NCBI GenBank assembly: GCA_019454145.1
Contig: CP075366.1
Location: 161,564 to 225,563, forward strand
Reading direction: 5' to 3'
Source of the DNA: Fimbriimonadaceae bacterium
GTDB lineage: Bacteria; Armatimonadota; Fimbriimonadia; Fimbriimonadales; Fimbriimonadaceae
DNA: 64,000 nt
The first letter of the stretch is position 1. The number at the start of each line of letters is the position of its first letter. The notes under the pieces are model-generated. The model was not told the DNA's origin. It saw only the letters and a program-made list of their open reading frames with translations, and made no database searches. The translations under genes and the position numbers were made by a program. Shown here in pieces: positions 42,768-51,708 of the stretch.

Positions 42768-42796
42768 TTGCAATTTCCCAAAAATTCCCGCATACT
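42768..42796 (+). promoter_or_regulatory. Predicted sigma-70 promoter of the dcw cluster
   Basis: TTGCAA (42768-42773), 17-bp spacer, CATACT (42791-42796). Each box matches 4 of 6 consensus positions, and an AT-rich tract (42680-42760) lies upstream as a possible UP element. It is the only plausible promoter before mraZ. Confidence 0.5.
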
Positions 42797-42932
42797 ACCA
42801 ATCAATCCAAAACGGAAACCAGGGAAGGGAGAAGTAAGGAGGACTGGACGGGGTGTCCGGAAAAGTAATCGAGTTTGGGTCGGCGCCAGGAGGGTAGCCG
42901 GCCCAGATTTCTCAAAGAGGGTGTGAACTACT
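42797..42932 (+). promoter_or_regulatory. Structured mraZ leader
   Basis: About 130 nt of purine-rich leader contains GGAC/GTCC (42846-42849 with 42855-42858) and an 8-bp stem 42877-42884 with 42897-42904. GGGA and AGGA repeats occur at 42824-42844. It may be the site of MraZ autoregulation or a structured 5' UTR. The classic spaced TGGG repeat array of the E. coli MraZ operator was not found. Confidence 0.35.
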
Positions 42933-43445
42933 ATGGAACTGGATGGCGGCTTAGATCAAAGCTTTATTGCCGTCCAGGGTCTGCTTTCTGGTCGAGACGA
43001 AACCACGATAGATAAGAAGGGTCGCCTTCTGTTACCTAAATCTGTGCGGCTTGCCGTCGGTAATCCATTCGTATTGATGATCGGCAAAAAGGGTTGTTTA
43101 GAAGCAACTTCTAACGCTAACTATTTGGAAATCTGGGCGGAGATCAATCGCTACAGCAAGCATTCAGATGTTCGGCGCGAATACGCGCTCGAAATCATGG
43201 GAAACAGCTTTACCGGGATCGAGTGCGAAGAAACCGGTCGCTTTGTGATTCCTGCCGTCGCGCGCGAGAAGGCCGGTCTGTCCCTCAACAGCGACGTCAT
43301 CATCATCTCGGCTGGTGATGTTGCGGAAATCTGGCCAGTTGAAGAATTCAAGAAGTACGACAAAGATCGCTTGGGCTACAACGCCGCGCGACGCAACTAT
43401 ATGTCAACTCTTCGCCGGCAGATGATTGATGAGGGGGCTTACTAA
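42933..43445 (+). CDS. mraZ: Transcriptional regulator MraZ
   Basis: This is a 170-residue MraZ with two AbrB-like halves: TTIDKKGRLLLPKSVRLAVG near the N-terminus and GIECEETGRFVIPAVAREKA, GLSLNSDVIIIS in the second half. The DxKGR-LxxP pattern is the hallmark. MraZ binds DNA upstream of its own operon and controls dcw expression. The N-terminus has about 20 extra residues compared with typical members. It is the first gene of the cluster; the next gene begins one base after its stop codon. Confidence 0.93.
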   Translation: MELDGGLDQSFIAVQGLLSGRDETTIDKKGRLLLPKSVRLAVGNPFVLMIGKKGCLEATSNANYLEIWAEINRYSKHSDVRREYALEIMGNSFTGIECEETGRFVIPAVAREKAGLSLNSDVIIISAGDVAEIWPVEEFKKYDKDRLGYNAARRNYMSTLRRQMIDEGAY

Positions 43446-43446
43446 T

Positions 43447-44382
43447 ATGGACTCCACCATGACTCATGTTTCGGTAATGGCGGCAGAAGTTTTGGCAACC
43501 TTGCCCCTCAAGCCAGGCGTCACCGCAGTGGATGGAACTCTGGGCTTGGCAGGCCATGCGAAGATGATTGCCGAGCGAATTGCTCCAGGCGGAATATTGG
43601 TCGGCTTAGACTGGGATTCGCAAATGCTCGCGGAAGCAGAATCTCGATTAAGCGATGTTCGAGATGTAGAAATCAAGCTTTTTCAGTGCGATTATCGCCA
43701 ACTTCGGGCCAAGTTGGAAAGTGCGTGCAAAGAGTCAGGCCGCGCTCCGGTTGCGGACGCGGTCCTGCTCGATCTTGGTTTGAACAATGCGCAGATCGAA
43801 GATCCAACGCGTGGGATTACCTTTAAGCAAGATGGTGATCTCGATATGCGGATGGATCGGAGCAGTGGCGAACCAGCCAGTGCTTTGCTGAACAGAATTT
43901 CTCCAGGTGAACTAGAAAGTGCCCTGTGGAACTTTGGTGATGAGCGATGGGCTCGAAAAATCAGCCAGGTAATCGTGGAGCGGCGGAAGTCAAAGCCACT
44001 GCGAACGACCGCAGATTTGGTTGATTGCGTTCTGGCGGCAATCCCAGCGGCGAAGCGCGACAAGAGAATTCATCCCGCTACCCGCACGTTCCAAGCAATT
44101 CGCATTTTAGTGAATGGCGAACTGGATGAATTAGAGGAAGCGATTTTTGACGCTGGTCTTGCTTTGGCAGTTGACGGTGTGATGGTGATTCTGAGCTATC
44201 ACAGCGGCGAAGACCGAGCGGCTAAACACGCGATCAAAAACCTAGTTTCCACAGGAAGCTTTGAATCAGTTTTCAAAAAACCGTTGCGACCCCAAGATGC
44301 GGAAGTCGCAGCGAACAAAAAGGCACGGAGCGCAATCATGCGAGCTGTGCGCCGGATCGCGGAGGATCCAAAACAATCATGA
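43447..44382 (+). CDS. rsmH: 16S rRNA (cytosine-1402-N4)-methyltransferase RsmH
   Basis: This protein of about 311 residues methylates C1402 of 16S rRNA. Motifs are HVSVMAAEVLATLPLKPGVT, VDGTLGLAGHAKMIAERI (SAM site), GLDWDSQMLAEAESRL, LLDLGLNNAQIEDPTRGITF and FQAIRILVNGELDELEEAI with SYHSGEDRAAKHA. The ATG at 43447 has a GAGGGGG ribosome binding site; a longer frame from 43426 is unlikely. The VLLDLG-L-N-N form departs from the usual DLGVSS. It overlaps the next gene as ATGA. Confidence 0.95.
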   Translation: MDSTMTHVSVMAAEVLATLPLKPGVTAVDGTLGLAGHAKMIAERIAPGGILVGLDWDSQMLAEAESRLSDVRDVEIKLFQCDYRQLRAKLESACKESGRAPVADAVLLDLGLNNAQIEDPTRGITFKQDGDLDMRMDRSSGEPASALLNRISPGELESALWNFGDERWARKISQVIVERRKSKPLRTTADLVDCVLAAIPAAKRDKRIHPATRTFQAIRILVNGELDELEEAIFDAGLALAVDGVMVILSYHSGEDRAAKHAIKNLVSTGSFESVFKKPLRPQDAEVAANKKARSAIMRAVRRIAEDPKQS

Positions 44383-44789
44383 GTGCAGCACCCTATATTA
44401 CAGTTAGAGAACAATACACCCAAACTAAGCGCAAACCCGCTCCACGGCCCCGACCAACAGAAGCGGCATCGGTCGCCGTTAAGCCGCGAAGGAAAGCTAA
44501 GGCGGGCATGAATGCCATTGAGTTTGCGGTGAGTCAGGTGGTGACGTTCACGGTGGTTGCGGCGATTGTTTTCGGATTTTCTGTTTTGATGGGAAGCTCC
44601 TTTAATGAAATCGCTCGTCGCCAAACTGCGGCAGCTACAACCCGGGCGCGAGCGGCTGAAACCGATATCGTGCGCCTTCGCGATCGTTTAGATCGTCTGA
44701 GCAATGCTTCGGTGGTTGGCGATTGGGCCAAGACACGAGGATTTGTTCCGGCTTATGGCAAAGGGGTTGAGGAAGTTGGCACGCTCTAG
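44379..44789 (+). CDS. ftsL: FtsL-like cell division protein
   Basis: This 136-residue bitopic membrane protein has a basic Pro-rich cytoplasmic N-terminus (KRKPAPRPRP, KPRRKAKAG), one membrane segment (VVTFTVVAAIVFGFSVLM) and a periplasmic coiled coil (RQTAAATTRARAAETDIVRL, RDRLDRL). This is the FtsL/DivIC layout, and it lies between rsmH and the PBP gene as FtsL usually does. FtsL proteins diverge strongly, so assignment rests on topology and position. Confidence 0.8.
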   Translation: MSAAPYITVREQYTQTKRKPAPRPRPTEAASVAVKPRRKAKAGMNAIEFAVSQVVTFTVVAAIVFGFSVLMGSSFNEIARRQTAAATTRARAAETDIVRLRDRLDRLSNASVVGDWAKTRGFVPAYGKGVEEVGTL

Positions 44790-46497
44790 CAAGAGCGAAA
44801 GAGGCAATGCGCGAGTTGTTGGGCTGGCGTTAGCCTCTGGTTTCGTTTTAGCAGGCGTTAGTCAGGCAAATGTTCAGGTATTTCGCCGCCAAGAGGTGAT
44901 GAATCTTGCTTTGGAGCGCGGGCGATACGAAATCACTCAGAACCAAGAAGCTCAACGCGGCGTGATTTACGCGAGCGATGGGCGAGTTTTGGTGCAGAAC
45001 CAAGACGTTTTCGAGTTCGGCCTGTTTTATGACCGTTTGCCTAAGTCGCCGGGATTCTTTGCTGAGCTCTCCGCAGCAACGGGAATTTCGATTGACGATT
45101 TGCGACGACCTTCTCTGCTCGGCGAGAAAAGCCGAATTTGGTCGGAGCCAATTTCTGGCGGCAAGGCGACCATGGTTCGCAAACTTATCAAGGATTGGCG
45201 AGCAGACGGATTAAGTCTGCGCCGAATTCTACGTCGTTCCTATCCGCTGGAAGAAAAAGCGAGCGGAATCCTCGGGCTGGTGCGCGACGGCAAAGCACTC
45301 AACGGTCTTGAACTCAGCATGAACGATGTCCTCAGTGGTCAGAACGGTCGGGCAAAGGGCTACATCGATCGAACCGGGTTGTTTATGCCAGTAGTGAGCG
45401 AGGATCTCACTCAGTTGGTGAATGGTCAAGATGTGACCTTGACGATTGATTCGGAGCTTCAGCTTGCGGCGGGGATGGCGGTGCGTCACGCGGTTGAGTT
45501 GAACAAGGCGGCAAGCGGATCAGTAGTGATTATTGAGCCTTCGACCGGAAACATTCTGGCGATGGCAAATTGGCCGAGTTTCAACCCTGATGCGAATATC
45601 CAGCCTGGAACCGATTTGAACGTCGCATACCGAGGTCTATTTGAACCTGGTTCAACTTTCAAGATCATGACCTTGGCGAAGGTTCTTCAAGAAGGAAAGG
45701 TGGGATACCACGATCATCTGCAGTGCAATGGTCGTTTGCAAGTGACAAAAAGCCACGCTGTGAGTTGTTCGCACGGGGCGCACGGCGATATCGACTGGGA
45801 AAAAGCAATTGCCGAGAGTTGCAACGTCGCGGCGTCTACCTGGGCGAAGCAGGTTGGCTGGGATCACATGCACAGCTACCTTAAAGATTTAGGATTGCTG
45901 AAAAAGCCAGAAGTTGGGCTTCCTTGGGAAACCAAAGGGATGTACAACGAAAACGATCCGGCAAAGGAGCTTCAGGTTTCGATTAACGGGTTTGGTCAGG
46001 CGATGAACATGACCCCTCTAGCCCTGGCGAGTGCATACAGCATGCTCGGCAATAACGGGGTTCGTATGGCTCCCAGGCTGATCGCCAAGATTGGCGAAAA
46101 AGAAACACCAGTTAAAACCGAATCAACGATCGTTTCGCCGGAAGTTGCTGACTACGTACGAACCGTAATGGTTTCGACAATCGAAAAAGATTTCGGTACT
46201 GGAAAGGGCCTGAGGATTCCAGGCTACCAACTGGCAGGCAAAACCGGAACTGCGGAAAAGAAAGGAAGTCGCAATGGTGGCTATGTTTCCAACTTCGTTG
46301 GTTTTGTTCCAGCAGAGCAGCCAAAAGCACTGGTTTTGGTGATGATTGATAACCCTAGAAACGGAAGTTACTATGGGGCGACCGTTGCCGGGCCAGTGTT
46401 CGTGGATATGGCAAAGCAGGTGATCCGCCGTTACAACATCGCTCCCGATGCCGAGCGAATGGCTCAGGTTCCAGTCACTCCTGCGGCGGAGCGGTAG
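44755..46497 (+). CDS. ftsI: Division-specific peptidoglycan transpeptidase FtsI/PBP3
   Basis: This class B PBP has about 580 residues. After a membrane segment (VVGLALASGFVLAGVS) comes the dimerisation domain with QEAQRGVIYASDGRVLVQN, then the transpeptidase: FEPGSTFKIMTLAK (SxxK nucleophile), SCNVAAS (SxN), and LAGKTGTAEKK (KTG). It cross-links septal peptidoglycan together with FtsW. I chose ATG at 44755 (MAKGLRKL); it overlaps the end of ftsL by 35 bp. A longer frame from 44704 is less likely. No PASTA domains are seen. Confidence 0.93.
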   Translation: MAKGLRKLARSSKSERGNARVVGLALASGFVLAGVSQANVQVFRRQEVMNLALERGRYEITQNQEAQRGVIYASDGRVLVQNQDVFEFGLFYDRLPKSPGFFAELSAATGISIDDLRRPSLLGEKSRIWSEPISGGKATMVRKLIKDWRADGLSLRRILRRSYPLEEKASGILGLVRDGKALNGLELSMNDVLSGQNGRAKGYIDRTGLFMPVVSEDLTQLVNGQDVTLTIDSELQLAAGMAVRHAVELNKAASGSVVIIEPSTGNILAMANWPSFNPDANIQPGTDLNVAYRGLFEPGSTFKIMTLAKVLQEGKVGYHDHLQCNGRLQVTKSHAVSCSHGAHGDIDWEKAIAESCNVAASTWAKQVGWDHMHSYLKDLGLLKKPEVGLPWETKGMYNENDPAKELQVSINGFGQAMNMTPLALASAYSMLGNNGVRMAPRLIAKIGEKETPVKTESTIVSPEVADYVRTVMVSTIEKDFGTGKGLRIPGYQLAGKTGTAEKKGSRNGGYVSNFVGFVPAEQPKALVLVMIDNPRNGSYYGATVAGPVFVDMAKQVIRRYNIAPDAERMAQVPVTPAAER

Positions 46498-46507
46498 AGT
46501 AACTACC

Positions 46508-47998
46508 GTGAGTGGCGTTCGGGTTTCTGAATTAGTGCGAATCGCGGGTTTGTTGCCCGTGGAGGTTCTGATTCAGGGTGACCCAGAAGTAATTGGCGTT
46601 ACGGCAGATTCCCGGGCAATTCAGCCAGGGAATCTGTTTGTTTGTATGCCGAGCGCAAGCCGCGATACCCATTCGTTTTTACCAGAGGTCGCGCGGGCTG
46701 GGGCGACTGCGGCGGTCGTTCATTCCAGTTCGGCAATGAAGTATGCGGCGGGTCTTGGATTAGCCGCAATCTGGGTGGAGCCTCGCGGAAGCAGATTTAA
46801 TTTTGTCGTCGGACATTTGTGCCGGGCGGCGTTAGGTGATCCAAGTGCGGGGATGAGGGTCATAGGTGTAACTGGCACCAATGGAAAAACTACAACCACT
46901 TGGATTCTCCAGCAAGCCTTGACCGCCCTCGGTCGCAAAGCTGCTTATCTTGGAACACTCGGCTACTTAGGGCCTGATGGAATTGAAACCGCAGCGAACA
47001 CGACCCCGTTTCCAGTTGAGCTTTGGAACTTACTTGACCGAGCAAAACGCGCGGGAATCACAGATTTTGTTTTGGAAGCCAGCAGTCATGCTTTGCAAGA
47101 ACGTCGTATGGCAGGCGTGAACTTGGACGCAGGTGTTTATCTCAATTTGAGCCAAGATCACCTAGATTTTCATGGCTCAATGGAGCATTACGCAACCGCA
47201 AAGAAACTGCTCTTCACCGAGTGGGCAGCTTTTTCAAATAAACCGTTTGTGGGCGTCATCAATCAGGATGATGAGCGGGGAGCAGAGTGGCTCCGCGAAC
47301 TCCCGTGTCGAACCTTTGCATTTGGCGGTTTGGATGCAGACTTAGTGGCAGTTCCAACTACGATAGCGGTTGACCACGTTGATCTTGGTTTGCAAATGGG
47401 CGATGAGATGCACGAAGGGGTTCGGATTCCTTTGGGTGGAGCTTTCAATGCCGAAAACGGAACCGCGGCTCTGGCAACTTTGGTGGCGTTGGGATATTCG
47501 ATAGATGAAGCTAAAGGTGCTTTAGCAAGCGTTAAGCCATCGCCGGGAAGGTTTGAGCCAATCGCCAATGAGAAAGGATTTGCGGTTCTGGTTGACTATG
47601 CCCACACGCCGGATGCACTGAGTCAATTGCTGAGAACCGTGCGCGAACTCACCGACGGCAGAATCATCACAGTATTTGGGTGCGGCGGCGACCGCGACAG
47701 AAGCAAGCGTCCGAAAATGGCGCAAGCAGCTTGTTCGCTAAGTGACCAAGTTGTCGTGACGAGCGATAATCCGCGCACCGAAGATCCCCTGCGAATTTTT
47801 GCCGACATCAAAGCCGGACTGAGTGGCAATTACGAAGCAGTTGAAGATCGCAAGAAAGCAATTTTCAGAGCGATTGAATTGGCTGAACCAGGCGATGTTG
47901 TTGTGATTGCCGGAAAGGGGCATGAGGATTACCAAATCATTGGTCGCACAAAAATTCATTTAGATGATCGCGAAATTGCGAGGGAGGCCCTTGCGTGA
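46508..47998 (+). CDS. murE: UDP-MurNAc-tripeptide synthetase MurE (meso-DAP type)
   Basis: MurE adds the third amino acid to UDP-MurNAc-L-Ala-D-Glu. Motifs are VTADSRAIQPGNLFVCMPS, GVTGTNGKTTTTWILQQA (ATP), TNTTPFPVEL-like, EASSHALQERR, SQDHLDFHGS, VDYAHTPDAL and the DNPR motif in VTSDNPRTEDP. DNPR is the diagnostic for meso-diaminopimelate. The GTG at 46508 lies 10 bp after the ftsI stop; a frame from 46448 would start inside ftsI. Length is about 496 residues. It overlaps murF as GTGA. Confidence 0.95.
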   Translation: MSGVRVSELVRIAGLLPVEVLIQGDPEVIGVTADSRAIQPGNLFVCMPSASRDTHSFLPEVARAGATAAVVHSSSAMKYAAGLGLAAIWVEPRGSRFNFVVGHLCRAALGDPSAGMRVIGVTGTNGKTTTTWILQQALTALGRKAAYLGTLGYLGPDGIETAANTTPFPVELWNLLDRAKRAGITDFVLEASSHALQERRMAGVNLDAGVYLNLSQDHLDFHGSMEHYATAKKLLFTEWAAFSNKPFVGVINQDDERGAEWLRELPCRTFAFGGLDADLVAVPTTIAVDHVDLGLQMGDEMHEGVRIPLGGAFNAENGTAALATLVALGYSIDEAKGALASVKPSPGRFEPIANEKGFAVLVDYAHTPDALSQLLRTVRELTDGRIITVFGCGGDRDRSKRPKMAQAACSLSDQVVVTSDNPRTEDPLRIFADIKAGLSGNYEAVEDRKKAIFRAIELAEPGDVVVIAGKGHEDYQIIGRTKIHLDDREIAREALA

Positions 47999-49347
47999 AA
48001 GTAGCAGAGTTTGCGGAACGCTGTGGCGGAGTTTGGAACGGGTCAGAAGATGCAGAAATCACTGGATTTGCCACTGATTCTCGCGAAGTTAAGCCAGGTT
48101 TTTTGTTCATCGCGATCAAAGGCGACCGGGTAGATGGGCATGACTTTGTTCGTGACGTGATGAAGGTGGGGGCGGTTGGCGCGCTTGTCACACGACCAAT
48201 CACAGAACCACACGTTTTGGTGGAGAGCATCGAAGATGCTCTCGCGATGTTTGGTCGCTCGGTTCGTGCCGAATTCAGTGGGCCAGTGGTTGGAATCACA
48301 GGGAGCAACGGCAAAACAACAACCAAGGAATTCGCTGCCGCCGCATTGAGTCCGCTCGGCAAGGTTCTGAAATCTGAAGGCAATAAAAACACTCAGTACA
48401 CGAGTCCGCTTTCGTGGTTTAGATTGACTGATGAACACAAAAGTGTAATCGTAGAAATGGGGATGCGAGGGCTTGGGCAGATCGCTCACCTTGCAGAAAT
48501 TGCTCAACCAACGATTGGAGTCATCACGGTTGTCGGCACGGCCCACATCGAAAAAGTAGGAACTCGAGAAGGAATTTTAGAAGCTAAAACGGAGCTTTTC
48601 GCTAGCTTGCCGCACGATGGAACTGCGATCATCTGGCGGGAGGACGACTTCTACGATGAACTCAAGCAAAGAGCACCTTGCCCTACACTGAGTTTTGGTA
48701 CTTCAGAAGATGCCGATTGTCGCGTAATCGGTTATCGGAGTTTGGAATGGGGCAAGTGCACGGTGCGGTTTGCTTACAAAGGTGAGGAAGCAGAAGTCAA
48801 CCTGCCCACATTTGGTAGGCATCAGGCCTTGAATGCCGCCGCTGCGGTTTTGGTCGCAGTGAGTGCAGGTGTGAAATTCAGCGAGGCGGTTGAAGCCTTG
48901 GCAGAAGCTGACCTGCCTGCTATGAGGCTAGAAATATTGGATCGCGGGGGAGTTACAGTTCTGATGGACACCTACAACGCAAGTCCTGATTCAACCGTTG
49001 CGGCTTTGGAGGCTCTCGCTCAGGGCCCCGCGCAGGCTCGGCGTATTGCGATTTTAGGCGAAATGAAGGAGTTGGGCAACTACACCGAGGCGGGTCATAG
49101 AGCGGTTGGTTTGGCCCTTGCGGCGGCAAATATTGATCTCGCGCTCCTTACCGGCGGCCCAACCCGTTTTATCTATGATGAGGCGCGGCAAGCAGGCATG
49201 AATGAGGATAGGTTAGTAAGTGTTTCTGACCTCAGCCTTTCGGTGGTTCGCGCATTTTTGAATGGGGCGCGCAGCGGAGATACGGTTTTGATCAAGGGCA
49301 GTCGGGCTTTGGGGTTAGAAAAAGCACTGGAGGGCTGGCGTGCGTGA
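47995..49347 (+). CDS. murF: UDP-MurNAc-tripeptide:D-Ala-D-Ala ligase MurF
   Basis: MurF adds D-Ala-D-Ala to the UDP-MurNAc-tripeptide. This is 450 residues with GTG start, overlapping murE by GTGA. Features are TDSREVKPGFLFIAIKGDRV, GHDFVRDVMKVGAVGALVTR, VGITGSNGKTTTKEFAAAAL, SEGNKNTQYTSPLSWF, VEMGMRGLGQIAHLAEIAQP and LMDTYNASPDSTVAALEALA. It ends 8 bp into mraY. Confidence 0.95.
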   Translation: MKVAEFAERCGGVWNGSEDAEITGFATDSREVKPGFLFIAIKGDRVDGHDFVRDVMKVGAVGALVTRPITEPHVLVESIEDALAMFGRSVRAEFSGPVVGITGSNGKTTTKEFAAAALSPLGKVLKSEGNKNTQYTSPLSWFRLTDEHKSVIVEMGMRGLGQIAHLAEIAQPTIGVITVVGTAHIEKVGTREGILEAKTELFASLPHDGTAIIWREDDFYDELKQRAPCPTLSFGTSEDADCRVIGYRSLEWGKCTVRFAYKGEEAEVNLPTFGRHQALNAAAAVLVAVSAGVKFSEAVEALAEADLPAMRLEILDRGGVTVLMDTYNASPDSTVAALEALAQGPAQARRIAILGEMKELGNYTEAGHRAVGLALAAANIDLALLTGGPTRFIYDEARQAGMNEDRLVSVSDLSLSVVRAFLNGARSGDTVLIKGSRALGLEKALEGWRA

Positions 49348-50326
49348 AGCCGCGCTAGCCGCTCTGGCTTCCCTGGTTGGTGCCGGGATTGCCGCTCCGT
49401 TTGTTTTCAAGATGCTGATTAAGCTCAAAAGCGCACAAAATGTGAGTGCGCATTTGGAAGGGCATCAGCATAAGCAAGGCACGCCCACAATGGGCGGGAT
49501 TATTATTTTGATCGGCTTGCTATGCGGAATGGCTTGCACTTGGCGGCCCGAATATCTTGGGCTGTTGGTTTTGATTTTGGGGTTCGCGGCGGTTGGGTTT
49601 GCGGATGATTATTTGGTTCCTAAGTTAAAGCCAGGTAGCCGCGGTCTGAGTTGGATGCCCAAGTTAGGGCTAGAGATCGGCGCGGCGGTTGGCGCGGCGT
49701 TTTTGACTGGTTGGACAGATCCTTTGCAGATGGGATTGTTCGTGTTTTTGGTTCTGTTTTTGAGCAATGCGTATAACTTTAGTGATGGTCTTGATACGTT
49801 AGCAGGTGGTCTCGCACTCATTTTATGTGTAGGATTCGTACTATGGAATGTAAGTCAGCCTGGCCCAGATGGCGAATTCAATTTGATTTATCGAGTTGTT
49901 GATGGCAATTCGGAACTGCAAGTTTTGATTGCTAGCGCATTAGGGGTGGCTTGTCTGCCGTTTTTGTTCTATAACGCGCCTCCTGCAAGAGTTTTTATGG
50001 GTGATGTGGGTGCTTTGCCGATAGGTGCAGTTTTCGCATTTCTTGTTGCTTCTATCCTAGAATCACCAATGCAGTCGGGCATGGGTTTCCCGATGCATAT
50101 CGCAGGCCCAATGATGCTGATGCTCGGAATCATGTTCGCAGAGATCATTCCGGTTCCACTACAAATCTTTTGGGTGAAAGTGTTTAAAAAGCGAGCATTC
50201 AACTTTAAGACCCCTATTCATCACGCTTTTGAAGACCTTGGCTGGCCCCATACACGCATTGTGTGGCTGTTCCACTTAGTTCAAGCGATTTTAGTTGTGC
50301 TAGCCCTTGCATGGAAGTGGCTATGA
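49340..50326 (+). CDS. mraY: Phospho-MurNAc-pentapeptide transferase MraY
   Basis: MraY forms lipid I on undecaprenyl phosphate. This is a 328-residue polytopic membrane protein with a GTG start. Motifs include KQGTPTMGGIIILIGLL, VGFADDYLVPK (catalytic Asp-Asp), NAYNFSDGLDTLAGG, FYNAPPARVFMGDVGALPIG, and FFKKRAFNFK-like KRAFNFKTPIHHAFE. Start and stop overlap the neighbours (murF, and murD as ATGA). Confidence 0.95.
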   Translation: MREAALAALASLVGAGIAAPFVFKMLIKLKSAQNVSAHLEGHQHKQGTPTMGGIIILIGLLCGMACTWRPEYLGLLVLILGFAAVGFADDYLVPKLKPGSRGLSWMPKLGLEIGAAVGAAFLTGWTDPLQMGLFVFLVLFLSNAYNFSDGLDTLAGGLALILCVGFVLWNVSQPGPDGEFNLIYRVVDGNSELQVLIASALGVACLPFLFYNAPPARVFMGDVGALPIGAVFAFLVASILESPMQSGMGFPMHIAGPMMLMLGIMFAEIIPVPLQIFWVKVFKKRAFNFKTPIHHAFEDLGWPHTRIVWLFHLVQAILVVLALAWKWL

Positions 50327-51708
50327 GCCGACCTGACCAGAATCGAGAGCAGTTTGTTGACAAGCGACTGGCGGTGATCGGTCTGGGCGTGAGTGGAATC
50401 GCGATGTGTGAAGCCGCCAAAGCGATTGGCGCAATTCCGATTGGTTTCGACGAGAAAACGGGCGATGTTCCGGGCGTGATGGCGGCATTCGACCGGCTTT
50501 CGGCACAGGGAATTGAAGTCGTTACCGGATGGACGGGCCAACTTGAAGATGATTTTGAATGGGTTTTGGTTTCTCCGGGATTGCCGCCAGGGCATCCGGT
50601 AATGAGCCAGATGCGCGGCAAGATCATGGGAGAAGTGGAGTTTGCCTACCGGATTGCCAAGGCTCCGATGCTGGCAATTACTGGCACCAATGGAAAAAGC
50701 ACCACCACGGTGATGCTCTACAAGTGTTTGCAAGATCACGGCGCGGTGCTTTGCGGGAATATCGCCGGGTCTGGTTACCCCGAGCATGTTCTAACCGAAG
50801 CGGCCCTTAACACTCCAGCCGATGGCGTTTTAGTGGCTGAAATCAGTAGCGCGCAACTGGAAACTGTGATCTCTTTCCGACCTGATGTTGCGGCACTCAC
50901 CAACATTACGGAAGACCATCTCGACCGATATAAGAGTTTTGATGAATATAAGTCTGCGAAGCTGAATATGTTCAAAAACATGACCGATGAGCAGGTTGGG
51001 GTTTATAACTACCACGAACATTCGCTCCGACCCGAAATGTACGGTAAGGCGAAGATTCAAGAATTCCAGCCGATGGGTGGTTCACGTCCGAATCCCAACA
51101 CATTGCGCCACAACGAGAGCATTGTGTTTAGCAAGTGGGAAGTGAAACTAGATGATTTGCCATTTGTTGGCGAGATGAACTACACCAACGCAATGATGGC
51201 CTGGGAAATGGCGTGCGCTTACGTAGGCGAGCCAGATCGTCAGATGTTAGATCGGCTTTTAGAGTTTCGCCCGCTCGCAAATCGTTTAGAACCCCTGGGA
51301 GAGCGCAAAGGGGTGAGAATTATCAATAATTCTATGTGTACCAACCCGATGGCGGTGATCCAGAGTTGTAAAAGTTTCCGGCAGAAACTTCATGTTCTCA
51401 TGGGAGGAAACACCAAAAACATGGACTTTTCTCCAGTGCGAGACTACTTGCAAGAAAGCGGTCAAAAAGTGTATCTTTACGGGAGTGACGCTGGTATTTT
51501 GAACAGCTTGCTTGGAGGCAAGTTAGACGAATACCCAAGCTTAGAATCTGCATTTGATGCGGCGACGAAAAACGCCACGGCGGGCGAGATCATCCTCCTT
51601 GCTCCTGGGTGTTCAAGTTCGGCCCCATTTGCAAATTTCAAGGAGCGCGGCGAAGCATTTAGAAAGGTAGCCAAGGAGTGGCTCAAAGATGAAACGGACG
51701 ACAAATAA
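50323..51708 (+). CDS. murD: UDP-MurNAc-L-Ala:D-Glu ligase MurD
   Basis: MurD adds D-Glu to UDP-MurNAc-L-Ala. It has about 461 residues. LAVIGLGVSGIAMCEAAKAI forms the UDP domain, VLVSPGLPPGHPV follows, then LAITGTNGKSTTTVMLYKCL (ATP), ALTNITEDHLDRYKSF and RVIINNSMCTNPMAVIQS. The last differs from the usual NDSKATN, reading NNSMCTN. The start ATG overlaps the mraY stop (ATGA); a frame from 50263 within mraY is not needed. It overlaps ftsW by 20 bp. Confidence 0.93.
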   Translation: MSRPDQNREQFVDKRLAVIGLGVSGIAMCEAAKAIGAIPIGFDEKTGDVPGVMAAFDRLSAQGIEVVTGWTGQLEDDFEWVLVSPGLPPGHPVMSQMRGKIMGEVEFAYRIAKAPMLAITGTNGKSTTTVMLYKCLQDHGAVLCGNIAGSGYPEHVLTEAALNTPADGVLVAEISSAQLETVISFRPDVAALTNITEDHLDRYKSFDEYKSAKLNMFKNMTDEQVGVYNYHEHSLRPEMYGKAKIQEFQPMGGSRPNPNTLRHNESIVFSKWEVKLDDLPFVGEMNYTNAMMAWEMACAYVGEPDRQMLDRLLEFRPLANRLEPLGERKGVRIINNSMCTNPMAVIQSCKSFRQKLHVLMGGNTKNMDFSPVRDYLQESGQKVYLYGSDAGILNSLLGGKLDEYPSLESAFDAATKNATAGEIILLAPGCSSSAPFANFKERGEAFRKVAKEWLKDETDDK